From NCBI RefSeq assembly GCF_946479715.1, contig NZ_CAMLHF010000018.1, positions 1-42,164 on the forward strand: a stretch of 42,164 nucleotides of DNA, given 5' to 3'. Shown here in pieces: positions 23,014-32,311 of the stretch. The notes below the pieces were generated by a model that ran no database searches, was not told where the DNA came from, and worked only from the letters and a program-made list of their open reading frames with translations. The translations under genes and the position numbers were made by a program. The DNA comes from an uncultured Pedobacter sp. (GTDB lineage: Bacteria > Bacteroidota > Bacteroidia > Sphingobacteriales > Sphingobacteriaceae). How positions within the stretch are numbered: the stretch's first letter is position 1; the number at the start of each line of letters is the position of its first letter.

Positions 23014-26000
23014 ATGAGTATTTCGACCACGAGTATAAAAAGGCCGGTTTTGGCCATTGTAATGAACCTGATGATCCTTTTGTTTGGGGTTATCGGCTAT
23101 AACTTTTTAGGAGTTAGGGAGTTCCCGAATATTGACCCTACGGTGGTTTCTGTGCGGACTTCTTATCCGGGTGCCAACTCTGATATTATTGAATCGCAGA
23201 TCACTGAACCGCTTGAAAAATCTATTAATGGGATTGACGGGATCAGAAATATTTCTTCATCAAGTAATCAGGGTAGTAGTAATATTACCATAGAGTTTAA
23301 TCTGGATAAAAATATAGATGATGCGGCTAATGATGTGCGCGATAAGGTTTCGCAGGCTGCAAGGAGTTTGCCTAAAGATATTGACGGTAATCCGGTTGTA
23401 AGTAAGGCTGATGCCAACTCGGATGCTGTAATTACGATGACTGTGCAAAGTGATAAGCGTAATGTAATGCAGCTAAGTGACTACGCCGAAAACGTGATTT
23501 CTGATAGACTGCAGACCATAACCGGGGTTAGTAGTATACAGATACAGGGGCAAAGAAAATATGCCATGCGTATTCGTATTGACCCGAATAAACTGGCTGC
23601 TTATGGCTTAACTTCGCAGGATATTGTTACTGCCTTAGACAGGGAAAACGTAGAGTTGCCATCTGGTAAAATAACCGGTGCAAGTACGGAACTGGTTATA
23701 AAAACCTTAGGTAAGTTAACTGACGAAGATGAATTCAACAACCTGATCCTGAAAAATGATTCGGACAATGTAGTGCAGTTAAAAGATGTTGGCTATGCGG
23801 TTCTGGGTTCTGAGAATGAGGAAACTGTTTTAAGAGAATCAGGAAAGCCAATGGTTGCTGTCGGTTTGGTGCCGCAGCCAGGTGCTAACTATCTTGATAT
23901 TTCTAAAGAGTTTTACAAGCGGTTTGAGCAGCTTCAAAAAGATATTCCGCAGGATATAAAACTTAATGTTTCACTGGACACTACCAGGTTTATTCAGAGC
24001 TCGGTTACTGAGGTTGCGGAAACGATTATTTTATCACTGATTCTGGTAATTCTGATCATTTACCTGTTCTTTAGGGATTGGGCAATTGCAATGAGGCCGC
24101 TGATAGATATTCCGGTTTCGCTGGTGTTTACGTTTTTTATCATGTACATTTTTGGGTTTTCTATTAATGTATTGTCGCTGCTGGCCATTGTACTGGCCAC
24201 GGGTTTGGTGGTTGATGATGGTATTGTGGTTACAGAAAATATCTTTAAAAAGGTGGAAGAGGGCTACTCTCCTTTTGAGGCCGCAATTAAAGGTTCTAAC
24301 GAGATCTTTTTTGCTGTTATTTCAATTTCAGTAACCTTAGCCGCAGTGTTTTTACCGGTTATATTTTTGCAGGGCTTTGTAGGCCGGCTGTTTAGGGAGT
24401 TCGGGGTGGTAATTGGAGCCGCCGTGCTCATATCGGCATTTGTATCACTTACTTTAACACCGATGCTAAATGCTTACCTAATGAAAAAAAGCGGGCATAA
24501 GAAATCCAAATTCTATGACATGACGGAGCCATACTTTGTGGCCATGAATGATTGGTATGAAGAAAAACTAAACAAGTTTTTGGACAGAAGGTGGTTGGCT
24601 TTGCCTATTATTTTGGTTTGTTTGGGTCTTATTGTTTTGTTTTGGAAAATTTTGCCTAAAGAAACAGCTCCTTACGACGACAGAAGTGCGATTAACATGA
24701 ACCTGACTTTACCTGAGGGTTCTTCTTTTGCCTATACGGATGACTTTGTTGGTAAGGTTTCGCAAATGGTTCAGGATTCTGTACCTGAAAAGAAAGTGGC
24801 CATTACGGTTACTTCGCCTGGTTTTGGTGGCTCGGCATCGACAAATAGTGGTTTTGTAAGAATGGGCTTAACTGATCCGGGTGAAAGACAACGTTCGCAA
24901 GCTGATATTACTAATGCCTTAACCAAGATTACCAGGAAATATACGGAAGGAAAAGTAGTGGTAACACAACAGCCGACTATTTCGGTTGGTCGTAGAGGTG
25001 GTTTGCCTATCAATTACATTATACAGGCTCAGAATTTTGAAAAGCTAAGAGAAAAAGTGCCTTTGTTTATGGATGAGGTGGCTAAGGATCCTACTTTTAC
25101 TACTTCTGATGTGAACCTGAAATTTAATAAGCCTGAAATTGACTTAACTATTGACAGGGCTAAGGCTAAAAACCTGGGGGTTTCTGTAGCAGATATTGGT
25201 TCTGCTTTGCAACTGGGCTTAAGTGGTCAGCGTTTTTCTTACTTCTTTATGAACGGAAAGCAGTATCAGGTTATTGGTCAGTTTGAGGTTGGTGACAGGA
25301 AAGATCCGCTTGATCTTAGTTCTGTATATGTTAGAAACGATAAAGGTGAGTTGATTCAGATTGACAACCTGGTTTCGAGTAAAGAAGAAAGCAGTCCGCC
25401 TCAGTTATTCCGTAACAACCGCTTTACGGCTGCGACTGTTTCAGCAGGTTTGGCTCCGGGTAAAAGTATTGGAGAAGGTTTGGATGCAATGGACAGGATA
25501 TCGGCTAAAATACTTGATGAAACGTTCTCTACAGATTTAGGTGGTGAGTCGAGAGATTTTAGAGAGAGTTCTTCAAATACTTCATTTGCTTTTGGTCTTG
25601 CGTTATTACTGGTTTACCTGATCCTTGCGGCTCAGTTCGAAAGTTTTAAAGACCCTATTATCATCATATTAACTGTACCAATGGCTGTAGCGGGAGCATT
25701 TTTATCCCTCTGGTTATTTGGCCAAAGCTGGAATATATTTAGCCAGATTGGCACCATTATGCTTATCGGATTGGTAACTAAGAATGGTATTTTGATTGTT
25801 GAATTTGCCAATCAGCTTAAAGAAAAAGGCAAGAGCGTTCATGATGCAATTAGAGAGGCTTCTGTATCGAGGTTAAGACCTATTTTGATGACCAGTTTGG
25901 CCATTGCCATTGGTGCGCTTCCTATTGCAATGGCATTAGGTGCCGCTGCAAAAAGCAGAATGGGTATGGGTATTGTGATTGTTGGTGGTACTATATTCGC

Positions 26001-26118
26001 GCTGATTCTTACGCTGTTTGTTATCCCTGCTATTTATTCGTTCTGGTCTAAAGAGCACAAGGAAAATTCGGAGCTAAAAGAGTCTTTAATAGCTGCGCTG
26101 AAAACGGAAAATGTATAA
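23014..26118 (+). CDS. RND-family multidrug efflux pump, inner-membrane subunit (AcrB-like)
   Basis: A 1034-residue proton-driven transporter of the usual AcrB/MexB length. TM1 is near residues 10-30, the first large periplasmic loop is about 35-330, six helices follow, then a second loop and TM8-12. The proton-relay Asp pair in TM4 is intact (Asp401-Asp402 in GLVVDDGIVVTEN), with the matching TM10 Lys-type segment GLVTKNGILIVEFANQ. RPLIDIPVSLVFTFF and RPILMTSLAIAIGALP are further RND signatures. It starts 10 bp after the adaptor stop. No regulator gene is adjacent, so control may be elsewhere or constitutive. Confidence 0.95.
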   Translation: MSISTTSIKRPVLAIVMNLMILLFGVIGYNFLGVREFPNIDPTVVSVRTSYPGANSDIIESQITEPLEKSINGIDGIRNISSSSNQGSSNITIEFNLDKNIDDAANDVRDKVSQAARSLPKDIDGNPVVSKADANSDAVITMTVQSDKRNVMQLSDYAENVISDRLQTITGVSSIQIQGQRKYAMRIRIDPNKLAAYGLTSQDIVTALDRENVELPSGKITGASTELVIKTLGKLTDEDEFNNLILKNDSDNVVQLKDVGYAVLGSENEETVLRESGKPMVAVGLVPQPGANYLDISKEFYKRFEQLQKDIPQDIKLNVSLDTTRFIQSSVTEVAETIILSLILVILIIYLFFRDWAIAMRPLIDIPVSLVFTFFIMYIFGFSINVLSLLAIVLATGLVVDDGIVVTENIFKKVEEGYSPFEAAIKGSNEIFFAVISISVTLAAVFLPVIFLQGFVGRLFREFGVVIGAAVLISAFVSLTLTPMLNAYLMKKSGHKKSKFYDMTEPYFVAMNDWYEEKLNKFLDRRWLALPIILVCLGLIVLFWKILPKETAPYDDRSAINMNLTLPEGSSFAYTDDFVGKVSQMVQDSVPEKKVAITVTSPGFGGSASTNSGFVRMGLTDPGERQRSQADITNALTKITRKYTEGKVVVTQQPTISVGRRGGLPINYIIQAQNFEKLREKVPLFMDEVAKDPTFTTSDVNLKFNKPEIDLTIDRAKAKNLGVSVADIGSALQLGLSGQRFSYFFMNGKQYQVIGQFEVGDRKDPLDLSSVYVRNDKGELIQIDNLVSSKEESSPPQLFRNNRFTAATVSAGLAPGKSIGEGLDAMDRISAKILDETFSTDLGGESRDFRESSSNTSFAFGLALLLVYLILAAQFESFKDPIIIILTVPMAVAGAFLSLWLFGQSWNIFSQIGTIMLIGLVTKNGILIVEFANQLKEKGKSVHDAIREASVSRLRPILMTSLAIAIGALPIAMALGAAAKSRMGMGIVIVGGTIFALILTLFVIPAIYSFWSKEHKENSELKESLIAALKTENV

Positions 26119-26140
26119 GTGGCCATTTACAAAGAGAAAC

Positions 26141-27451
26141 ATGAAAAAGCTTAATTTTATTTTGATCATACTTCTTGCAGCCTTTGTACAAAAAGCATCG
26201 GCTCAGGAAAAACTAACGCTTCAACAGGCAATTACCATCGCTCTGCAAAATAATTACGATATAAAACTGGTTAACAATGATTTGCAGATTGCAAAGAACA
26301 ACACCAATATTGGCAATGCTGGGTTCTTGCCTGGGGTTACAGGGAGTTTTGCAACTGACGGGAGTAGACAGAACACGGTGCAGACTACCTCTACCGGGGC
26401 AGAAAGAGTTGCCGACGGGGTAAGGAACACCAGTATGAACTATGGTGTTGCGCTTGATTGGACAATTTTTGACGGTTTTAAGATGTTTGCTACTTATGAT
26501 AAATTAAAGGAGTTGCAAAAACAGGGCGAGGTTAACGCAAAAGCCACCATATTAACTACAATTGCGGATGTAATTAATTCATATTATGCAGTGGTAAAAC
26601 AGCAACAGCTTGTTGTTGCTAATGATAGTGCATTAGATATTTCGAGATTTAGGTTAACCATTGCTGATAATAAACTGCAGCTTGGTAAAGGTTCTAAACT
26701 TGACGTTTTAGCTGCTCAGGTTGACTATAACACGGATACATCTGCTTATTTACAGCAAAAAAACCTGTTGCAAACGTCTATGATTACGTTGAATCAGGTT
26801 ATGGCCAGGGCGATTGATACTAAGTTTACTGCGGAAGAGGATATGGACATTGATTACAAACTGAATTATACGTTGCTGCAGGAGCAAACGTTACAGTTGA
26901 ACCCTGATCTACAGAATGCTTTTATTAATAAAAAGGTGGCTGAACTTAGTTTAAAGGAGGTGAAGGGGCAGCGATATCCGGTAGTGGGTGTAAATGGTGG
27001 TTATGCGTTTTCAAGAAGTGCTAATCCGACAGGATTTAATCAGAAATTTAGAGGTCAGGGTATCTCCTATGGCTTAACTGCAAGCATGAATATCTTTAAT
27101 GGTTTTCTACAGCGCCAGAATGAAAGAAATGCTAAAGTGCAGATTAATTCATCGGAAGTGGAACTTGAAAAAACCAAGCAAACCATTAGCGCTCAGCTAC
27201 TGACAGCTTTTGAGAATTATAAAACAAGCTTAGATTTGCTAAAGGTTGAGACTAAAAATGTTGACATTGCCAAGCAAAATCTGGATATCACTTTAGCAAA
27301 GTACAGGCTTGGAAGCATTGCCCCTTTGGAACTTAGAGAGGCCCAAAGAAACTCCATAAATGCGATCACCAGATTCTTAGATGCTCAATATCAGGCAAAA
27401 CTTACAGAAATCAGTTTAAAAGAGATAAGCGGCACTTTAAATATCCAATAA
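26141..27451 (+). CDS. TolC-family outer-membrane efflux channel
   Basis: A 436-residue protein from the ATG at 26141, where a standard signal peptide begins (MKKLNFILIILLAAFVQKAS, cleavage near AQ). An earlier ATG at 26111 overlaps the pump gene by 8 bp and would put ten polar residues ahead of the signal, so it is less likely. Two internally similar halves with long coiled helices and short barrel strands (LTLQQAITIALQNNYDIKLV, then LQEQTLQLNPDLQNAFINKK) and the YRLGSIAPLELREAQ segment fit OEP/TolC. It forms the exit duct of the tripartite pump. Confidence 0.93.
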   Translation: MKKLNFILIILLAAFVQKASAQEKLTLQQAITIALQNNYDIKLVNNDLQIAKNNTNIGNAGFLPGVTGSFATDGSRQNTVQTTSTGAERVADGVRNTSMNYGVALDWTIFDGFKMFATYDKLKELQKQGEVNAKATILTTIADVINSYYAVVKQQQLVVANDSALDISRFRLTIADNKLQLGKGSKLDVLAAQVDYNTDTSAYLQQKNLLQTSMITLNQVMARAIDTKFTAEEDMDIDYKLNYTLLQEQTLQLNPDLQNAFINKKVAELSLKEVKGQRYPVVGVNGGYAFSRSANPTGFNQKFRGQGISYGLTASMNIFNGFLQRQNERNAKVQINSSEVELEKTKQTISAQLLTAFENYKTSLDLLKVETKNVDIAKQNLDITLAKYRLGSIAPLELREAQRNSINAITRFLDAQYQAKLTEISLKEISGTLNIQ

Positions 27452-27469
27452 GATTAGTATTTTTATCGC

Positions 27470-28324
27470 ATGATTCTAGTAGCAGACAGTGGTTCTTCTA
27501 AGACCGATTGGATGGGTTACAGCCCCAATGAAAAAATCAACTTTAGCACGCAAGGAATAAATCCTTATTTCTTAAATGCACATGATATTTTCAAATTGTT
27601 TTCAAAGAAGAAAGAAATTGCCCCTTACGCTGATAAGGTTAAAGAAATCTATTTCTTTGGAGCAGGATGCTCGTCGCCTGATAAAATTGAGGTGATCTCA
27701 AATGGGATTTCTTCTTTCTTTACTAAAGCTTATGTTTCTGTTGAGCATGATTTGATTGGTTCGGCATATGCAACTTGTGGTGATAAAAAAGGATTGACCT
27801 GTATTTTGGGCACTGGATCTAATATTTCTTATTACGATGGCAAAGAGGTTCATAACGGAGCACATGGTTTGGGTTATGCGCTTGGTGATGAAGGTTCGGG
27901 CACCTATTTTGGTCGTAAGCTGATCACAAGCTATCTGTATCACCAGATGCCTGCTGATCTTGCCGTTGAATTTGCTGATACTTATCAAATTGACAAGGAA
28001 TCTGTTATTACCAATCTTTATCAAAAACCAGCGCCGAATATTTACCTGGCATCAATAAGCCGTTTTATGGCTTCTCATCCTGATCACCCTTTTATTATCA
28101 ATATTTTACGTGAGGGTTTCCAGGAATTTGTAGATTCTAACATTAAGGATTATCCTAATTACAAAAGCCTTGACACTCACTTTGTAGGCTCTATTGCATT
28201 TTACTATCAGGATATTTTGAGAGAAGTTTGTATTGAGAATCAGGTAAAAGTTGGCAAGATATATCAAAAACCTATTGAGGGCATTTACAACTACATCTTA
28301 AGAAAAGAAGGCATTATGGTTTAA
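27470..28324 (+). CDS. BadF/BadG-type ATPase, N-acetylglucosamine kinase-like
   Basis: A 284-residue member of the ASKHA (actin-like) ATPase fold. The phosphate-1 loop is DSGSSKTDW at residues 6-14. The phosphate-2 motif is CILGTGSNISYYDG, followed by GLGYALGDEGSGTYFGRKLI, which in mammalian NAGK-type kinases surrounds sugar and nucleotide. A Bacteroidota subfamily of this length is usually annotated as N-acetylglucosamine kinase, probably for recycling cell-wall amino sugars. The reaction is inferred from family only. It starts 18 bp after tolC and may be read through from the efflux operon, though a functional link is not evident. Its last 11 bp overlap the convergent PID-CTERM-like gene. 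Confidence 0.82.
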   Translation: MILVADSGSSKTDWMGYSPNEKINFSTQGINPYFLNAHDIFKLFSKKKEIAPYADKVKEIYFFGAGCSSPDKIEVISNGISSFFTKAYVSVEHDLIGSAYATCGDKKGLTCILGTGSNISYYDGKEVHNGAHGLGYALGDEGSGTYFGRKLITSYLYHQMPADLAVEFADTYQIDKESVITNLYQKPAPNIYLASISRFMASHPDHPFIINILREGFQEFVDSNIKDYPNYKSLDTHFVGSIAFYYQDILREVCIENQVKVGKIYQKPIEGIYNYILRKEGIMV

Positions 28325-28493
28325 GCTGCCTTATCTTTTTTATACCATACACAGCTCCTGCGGCAAGCAGTAAACTTACTCCCCCATCAAGTGGTACATC
28401 GGGATCATCTCCCGGAAGGCCCGGATCATCAGCTTTGGCCATAGCAGTGGCGTTTAAAATAATTAGCATGATTATAAATGCGTATTTTCTCAT
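28314..28493 (-). CDS. PID-CTERM-like small membrane protein
   Basis: A 59-residue gene below common length cut-offs. It has an N-terminal signal sequence (MRKYAFIIMLIILNATAMAK) and a short Asp/Pro/Gly-rich linker (ADDPGLPGDDPD). The C-terminal tripartite tail has the motif PLDGG (34-38), a hydrophobic helix (VSLLLAAGAVYGI) and a basic end (KKIRQLK). This matches the Bacteroidota PID-CTERM (P-[IVL]-D-G-G) sorting-tail pattern, which resembles PEP-CTERM/exosortase tails. The function of these mini-proteins is unknown. The gene is convergent with the kinase gene, overlapping it by 11 bp, and divergent from the T9SS cargo gene. Confidence 0.78.
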   Translation of the reverse strand: MRKYAFIIMLIILNATAMAKADDPGLPGDDPDVPLDGGVSLLLAAGAVYGIKKIRQLKP

Positions 28494-28500
28494 ATAGGGT

Positions 28501-28531
28501 CAAGTCTATATAGATTATTTACCATTGACAA
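28501..28531 (-). promoter_or_regulatory. Probable promoter of the PID-CTERM-like gene
   Basis: On the minus strand TTG (28531-28529), a 20-bp spacer and TAGACTTG (28508-28501) match the consensus except for one base of the -7 box. The ATG follows 8 bp beyond it. Confidence 0.45.
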
Positions 28532-28541
28532 ACTTTTTTTC

Positions 28542-28567
28542 GATTAACCGGATATATCCGGTTAATC
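28542..28567. promoter_or_regulatory. Perfect 26-bp palindrome, candidate operator
   Basis: The arm GATTAACCGGATA is followed immediately by its exact reverse complement. It lies between the divergent PID-CTERM-like and T9SS cargo genes, just upstream of the minus-strand -33 element and 54 bp before the plus-strand start codon. No T run follows on the side that would make it a terminator for either gene. Confidence 0.6.
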
Positions 28568-28621
28568 ACCGACTATTGGTTTTCGTACGCCGCATCTTTG
28601 CGAAAATTTACGCGGAGGTAT

Positions 28622-31600
28622 ATGAACAAGGTTTTATTAAGACTGGTATTTACATGCATTTTATCTTTCTTTCTAGTTATAGCAGCTTCGGCACAAAGCT
28701 GGATGAATGGATACAATTACAGAAAGAAGATCACAATTGACAAAAACAAAGTAGCTGTTGCCGTTCTTTCTTCTTATAAGGATCTTGTAGATTTCCCGGT
28801 ATTAATAGAACTTGAAGATGATGATTTGAAACATGTTAGTGAGTATTGCGGGAATAAAATACAAAACATTGAGGGAAAGGATATTTCATTTGCACTATCT
28901 ACAGATCCGGCAGTACCTCTTTCTTTTCAATTAGAAGCCTATAACCCTGCAAGGGGCAAAATGACATGCTGGGTTAAAATTCCTTCTTTATCTGCATGGG
29001 GAACAGCTTCATTGCCTACTTCTGTATATTTATACTATGGATCGACAGTACTTCATGAACCTTATAGTCCGAAAAACTTAACTACCTGGTCTTCAGATTA
29101 TACAAGAGTTTGGCATATGAACCAGGACAACGTTCCGGCAGAAAGTAGAAATGCCCAATCTAACGCTCCTGAACAGAGTTTAATTGGAAGCTCTGGTATC
29201 ACTTCGAACCATTATATACCTGGGAAGGTGAATAGAGGAGTCATGCTGAATGGCTTATCTGAATCTCTTAGCTCTGATGTTGAAGCAACTAATCCGGAGA
29301 TAACGGTCTCTGCATGGATTAAAATAAATGCAATCGGAAGGGAGCAGGTCATTATAACCAACAAAATGTCTCTTGGAACAGTTTCAAATGGGTATATAAT
29401 TTCAATAAGTAGTTCGGGGGAACTTGTAATGGATTTATTTATAGGCAATACTATTGTATATACACTAAAAAGCCTCACTTCACTTACGCCTAATGTATGG
29501 TATTATGTAACCGGATTGACAACAAATGGTCAATGCTCAATACTTATCAATGGTGTCATAGCTCAATCCAAAGCCCCTGCCAGCGCAAGGCTAGGAGCTG
29601 GAGGAACTATTAAAATTGGCTCATCTAAAAATAACGACCAATATTTTAATGGTACAATTGACGAATTAAGGATACAAAAAGTAGCAAGATCAACGACATG
29701 GCTGTCAACTGAATATACAAATCAAAATAATCCGACAGCATTTTATTCCATAGGGCCGGAAGAATATTCATCTGCCGGATTCGCAATATTTACAGGCTCT
29801 AAAAATAACTTGTGGAATGTTGCCTCAAATTGGAGCAATGGCGTTATACCAGGCAATAATGCGAGCGTTATTATTAGTTCTGGAAAAACAACTGATATTC
29901 CAGACAATACGAACATAAAGTTAAAATCATTAGTTCTTGAACAGAATGCAAGTTTAACTATCAATAGTGCTGTAGATGTTAGCTGTATAGCCAAGGTAGC
30001 CTCAGGAGCGTCAATTAAGCTAGCTAATGAGGCAATAGTTGGTTTTGCCTCTGATGTAGTTAATAATGGCAGTATTTCTTTGAGTCAAACCAGGGGGACC
30101 TTGGTCTTTTCGGGAGACGCAACAAGGCAAAGATATTCTGGAGCTGGTATAGCCAGGGTGCATCGACTAGAAAATAAACAAATCGCAGAAGGCAATGTAT
30201 TGACTCTTGATGCTCCGATACAGATCACCGGTTTTGTTGAACTCAATAAAGGTATATTAAACTCGAATGGCCATTTAACTTTACTGTCAAATTTAGGGGG
30301 AAGTGCAAGTGTACTGCCTATATTAAATTTAAATGCAGCGAGAGTTATTGGCAATGTAAATGTACAAACCTACATTTCTGGCGATTATCCTGGTCCTGCT
30401 ACTGCAAGAGGCTGGAGGTTGCTATCCTCACCTGTTTACACCAATATTAACGGCGGCATGAAATATTATGCTGTTAATGCTTTTCAAAACAGTATGTATG
30501 TTACTGGTAAAGGAGGATCAGCAAATGGTTTTGACCCGTCTCCTTTAAATGGAGGAACAATTTACACTCACGATCAATCATTACCCGGCACGCTTTCCCA
30601 GAAATACACAGCTATTCCAAATATCAGTACAAATATTCCTTTTGGGAGTGGTGTTTACGTCTTTTCGAGAGGGTACAGGGAAGCTCCAAATTCCTATATC
30701 AATCAAATACAAACTGCACCCTTTTCTAATCCTACTGGATATGTAATAACTCACTCAGGACTGATTTATACCGGAGATTTAGCTATAGGGTTGTCTAATA
30801 AAAATGCGAATGAGGTTGGAGAGGGTTTTAATCTCCTGGGAAACCCCTACCCTGCACCTATACAATGGGGAAATTTGTTAAAGACGAATCTAAGTTCTTT
30901 TGTCTGGCTCTTTGATCCGTTAAACAATGCTTATGTTGTTAGCAACGCCCCTTCGACAATAATACCTTCGGGATCGGGCTTTTTTGTAAAAGTTCTTGAC
31001 GGGAACACCTCTGGATCCTTAAAGTTCGAAGAAACTTCAAAATACATAGGCAATGATATTCCATTCCCTAGATTATTAACGACCAGAGAGAATTCTGCAT
31101 CTCTAAAAAGGCTCCAGACGAGAATGCCTTATAGCTCTCAGGAAAGTGATGATCAGGGCTCTCAACTAACCATACAGCTTAAGAGGGAGGCTTTTGAGCA
31201 GCAATATGTGGTTTCATTTGTAAAAAATGGCATAGATGATGTAAATGACAAGGATGCAATGAAAATTGGAGAAGGTTATGTAAGCATAGCCGGCGTGATA
31301 AATGGAACTAAACTTTCCTTTGATGAAAGAACAACTCTGACGGAAAAGAAAGAAATACAATTGTTTACGAAGGGGTGGGATACTGGGTTGTATTGCTTAA
31401 ACCTACAGGGTTTGGAAAGTTTCTCGCCCACTACTTCAATCACTCTTACTGACAAGTACCTTAACATATCCCGGGAAATATCACCGTCAAAAAATAATTA
31501 CTGTTTTTCTATGGATGAAAAGATAACAGAAAGCTGGGGTAATCGTTTTATGCTAACTCTGGAGCCTTTTTCCTTTATGAATCCTGGTACTCTTTATGAA

Positions 31601-31855
31601 GGAAACGGGGTAACATTATATCCTAATCCAATCATTAACAAGTTTTATATTAAAAACAGTTCCGGGAAAACACTCGATACTAAATTGACAATTAGCAATA
31701 TTTACGGCCAAATACTATTGACCAAATATTTAATGATTGGCAATGAAGTTCACGAGATAAATGCAGAAAATTTGACAAAGGGGATTTACTTGATCAGCCT
31801 TTTTGATAAGGTTTCGAATAAATCTCTCAAAACATTTAAAGTTATAAAAAGATAA
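28622..31855 (+). CDS. Secreted DUF2341/LamG protein with T9SS type A sorting domain
   Basis: A 1077-residue protein. The ATG at 28622 is preceded by GGAGG (28614-28618), one of the few clear Shine-Dalgarno sequences here. The signal peptide ends near IAASAQ. A DUF2341 domain (about 25-145, WMNGYNYRKKITIDK to VYLYYGS) is followed by a LamG/concanavalin-like domain (about 155-375, TRVWHMNQDN, VSAWIKINA, FNGTIDELRIQKVAR). A long region of beta-helix-like and unassigned repeats comes next. The C-terminal T9SS sorting domain spans the last 75 residues (VTLYPNPIINKFYIKN, NIYGQILLT, GIYLISLFD). It is probably a cell-surface or released protein that binds a glycan; no catalytic motif is seen. Confidence 0.87.
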   Translation: MNKVLLRLVFTCILSFFLVIAASAQSWMNGYNYRKKITIDKNKVAVAVLSSYKDLVDFPVLIELEDDDLKHVSEYCGNKIQNIEGKDISFALSTDPAVPLSFQLEAYNPARGKMTCWVKIPSLSAWGTASLPTSVYLYYGSTVLHEPYSPKNLTTWSSDYTRVWHMNQDNVPAESRNAQSNAPEQSLIGSSGITSNHYIPGKVNRGVMLNGLSESLSSDVEATNPEITVSAWIKINAIGREQVIITNKMSLGTVSNGYIISISSSGELVMDLFIGNTIVYTLKSLTSLTPNVWYYVTGLTTNGQCSILINGVIAQSKAPASARLGAGGTIKIGSSKNNDQYFNGTIDELRIQKVARSTTWLSTEYTNQNNPTAFYSIGPEEYSSAGFAIFTGSKNNLWNVASNWSNGVIPGNNASVIISSGKTTDIPDNTNIKLKSLVLEQNASLTINSAVDVSCIAKVASGASIKLANEAIVGFASDVVNNGSISLSQTRGTLVFSGDATRQRYSGAGIARVHRLENKQIAEGNVLTLDAPIQITGFVELNKGILNSNGHLTLLSNLGGSASVLPILNLNAARVIGNVNVQTYISGDYPGPATARGWRLLSSPVYTNINGGMKYYAVNAFQNSMYVTGKGGSANGFDPSPLNGGTIYTHDQSLPGTLSQKYTAIPNISTNIPFGSGVYVFSRGYREAPNSYINQIQTAPFSNPTGYVITHSGLIYTGDLAIGLSNKNANEVGEGFNLLGNPYPAPIQWGNLLKTNLSSFVWLFDPLNNAYVVSNAPSTIIPSGSGFFVKVLDGNTSGSLKFEETSKYIGNDIPFPRLLTTRENSASLKRLQTRMPYSSQESDDQGSQLTIQLKREAFEQQYVVSFVKNGIDDVNDKDAMKIGEGYVSIAGVINGTKLSFDERTTLTEKKEIQLFTKGWDTGLYCLNLQGLESFSPTTSITLTDKYLNISREISPSKNNYCFSMDEKITESWGNRFMLTLEPFSFMNPGTLYEGNGVTLYPNPIINKFYIKNSSGKTLDTKLTISNIYGQILLTKYLMIGNEVHEINAENLTKGIYLISLFDKVSNKSLKTFKVIKR

Positions 31856-31858
31856 CGA

Positions 31859-32212
31859 TCATTTTTCAATCAGCAATATTTCGGAATCATCAATGATCTG
31901 ATATCCCACTTCATAACAATAGAAATATATTTCTTTGATTTCAGTACTATAAGCACTGGTGCAGTAATCAAAGTTAAAGCCTTGAGCCATCATGACACGC
32001 TTAGAAACTTTGGTTTTACCCTCGACATTAAGAGTCTTTAGAATACTCCAGTTCTTTTTTAAGGAGCTATTAACCTCTCTGATAATATTCAAATTATCAT
32101 CATTCCTTTGATCATAATTATGTCTGCTTCTGCATTGATCGTGACAAAATTTTTTATCTGCCCTCCCTTTAAGTAGACTATTGCAGCGAAGACAGCGTCT
32201 TTCCTCAATCAT
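31859..32212 (-). CDS. Small protein with N-terminal treble-clef-like zinc finger
   Basis: A 117-residue protein. Cys7-x2-Cys10 and Cys23-x3-Cys27 (RRCLRCNSLL and KFCHDQCRSRHN) form a probable zinc site of the kind seen in DUF2116-like ribbons. A charged segment (NYDQRNDDNLNIIREVNSSL) and a C-terminal domain (VSKRVMMAQGFNFDYCTSAY, EIYFYCYEVGYQIID) follow. It is probably cytoplasmic and may bind nucleic acid; the function is unknown. It is convergent with the T9SS cargo gene, with only 3 bp between the two stop codons and no visible terminator. Confidence 0.72.
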   Translation of the reverse strand: MIEERRCLRCNSLLKGRADKKFCHDQCRSRHNYDQRNDDNLNIIREVNSSLKKNWSILKTLNVEGKTKVSKRVMMAQGFNFDYCTSAYSTEIKEIYFYCYEVGYQIIDDSEILLIEK

Positions 32213-32311
32213 GTAAATACAATTTGGGAAATCTATATATTCTACATGAAACCAACCAACTATTTACCCGGGTTTTAGATAATTATATTTTTCGGACTGT
32301 AATAGGAAGAC

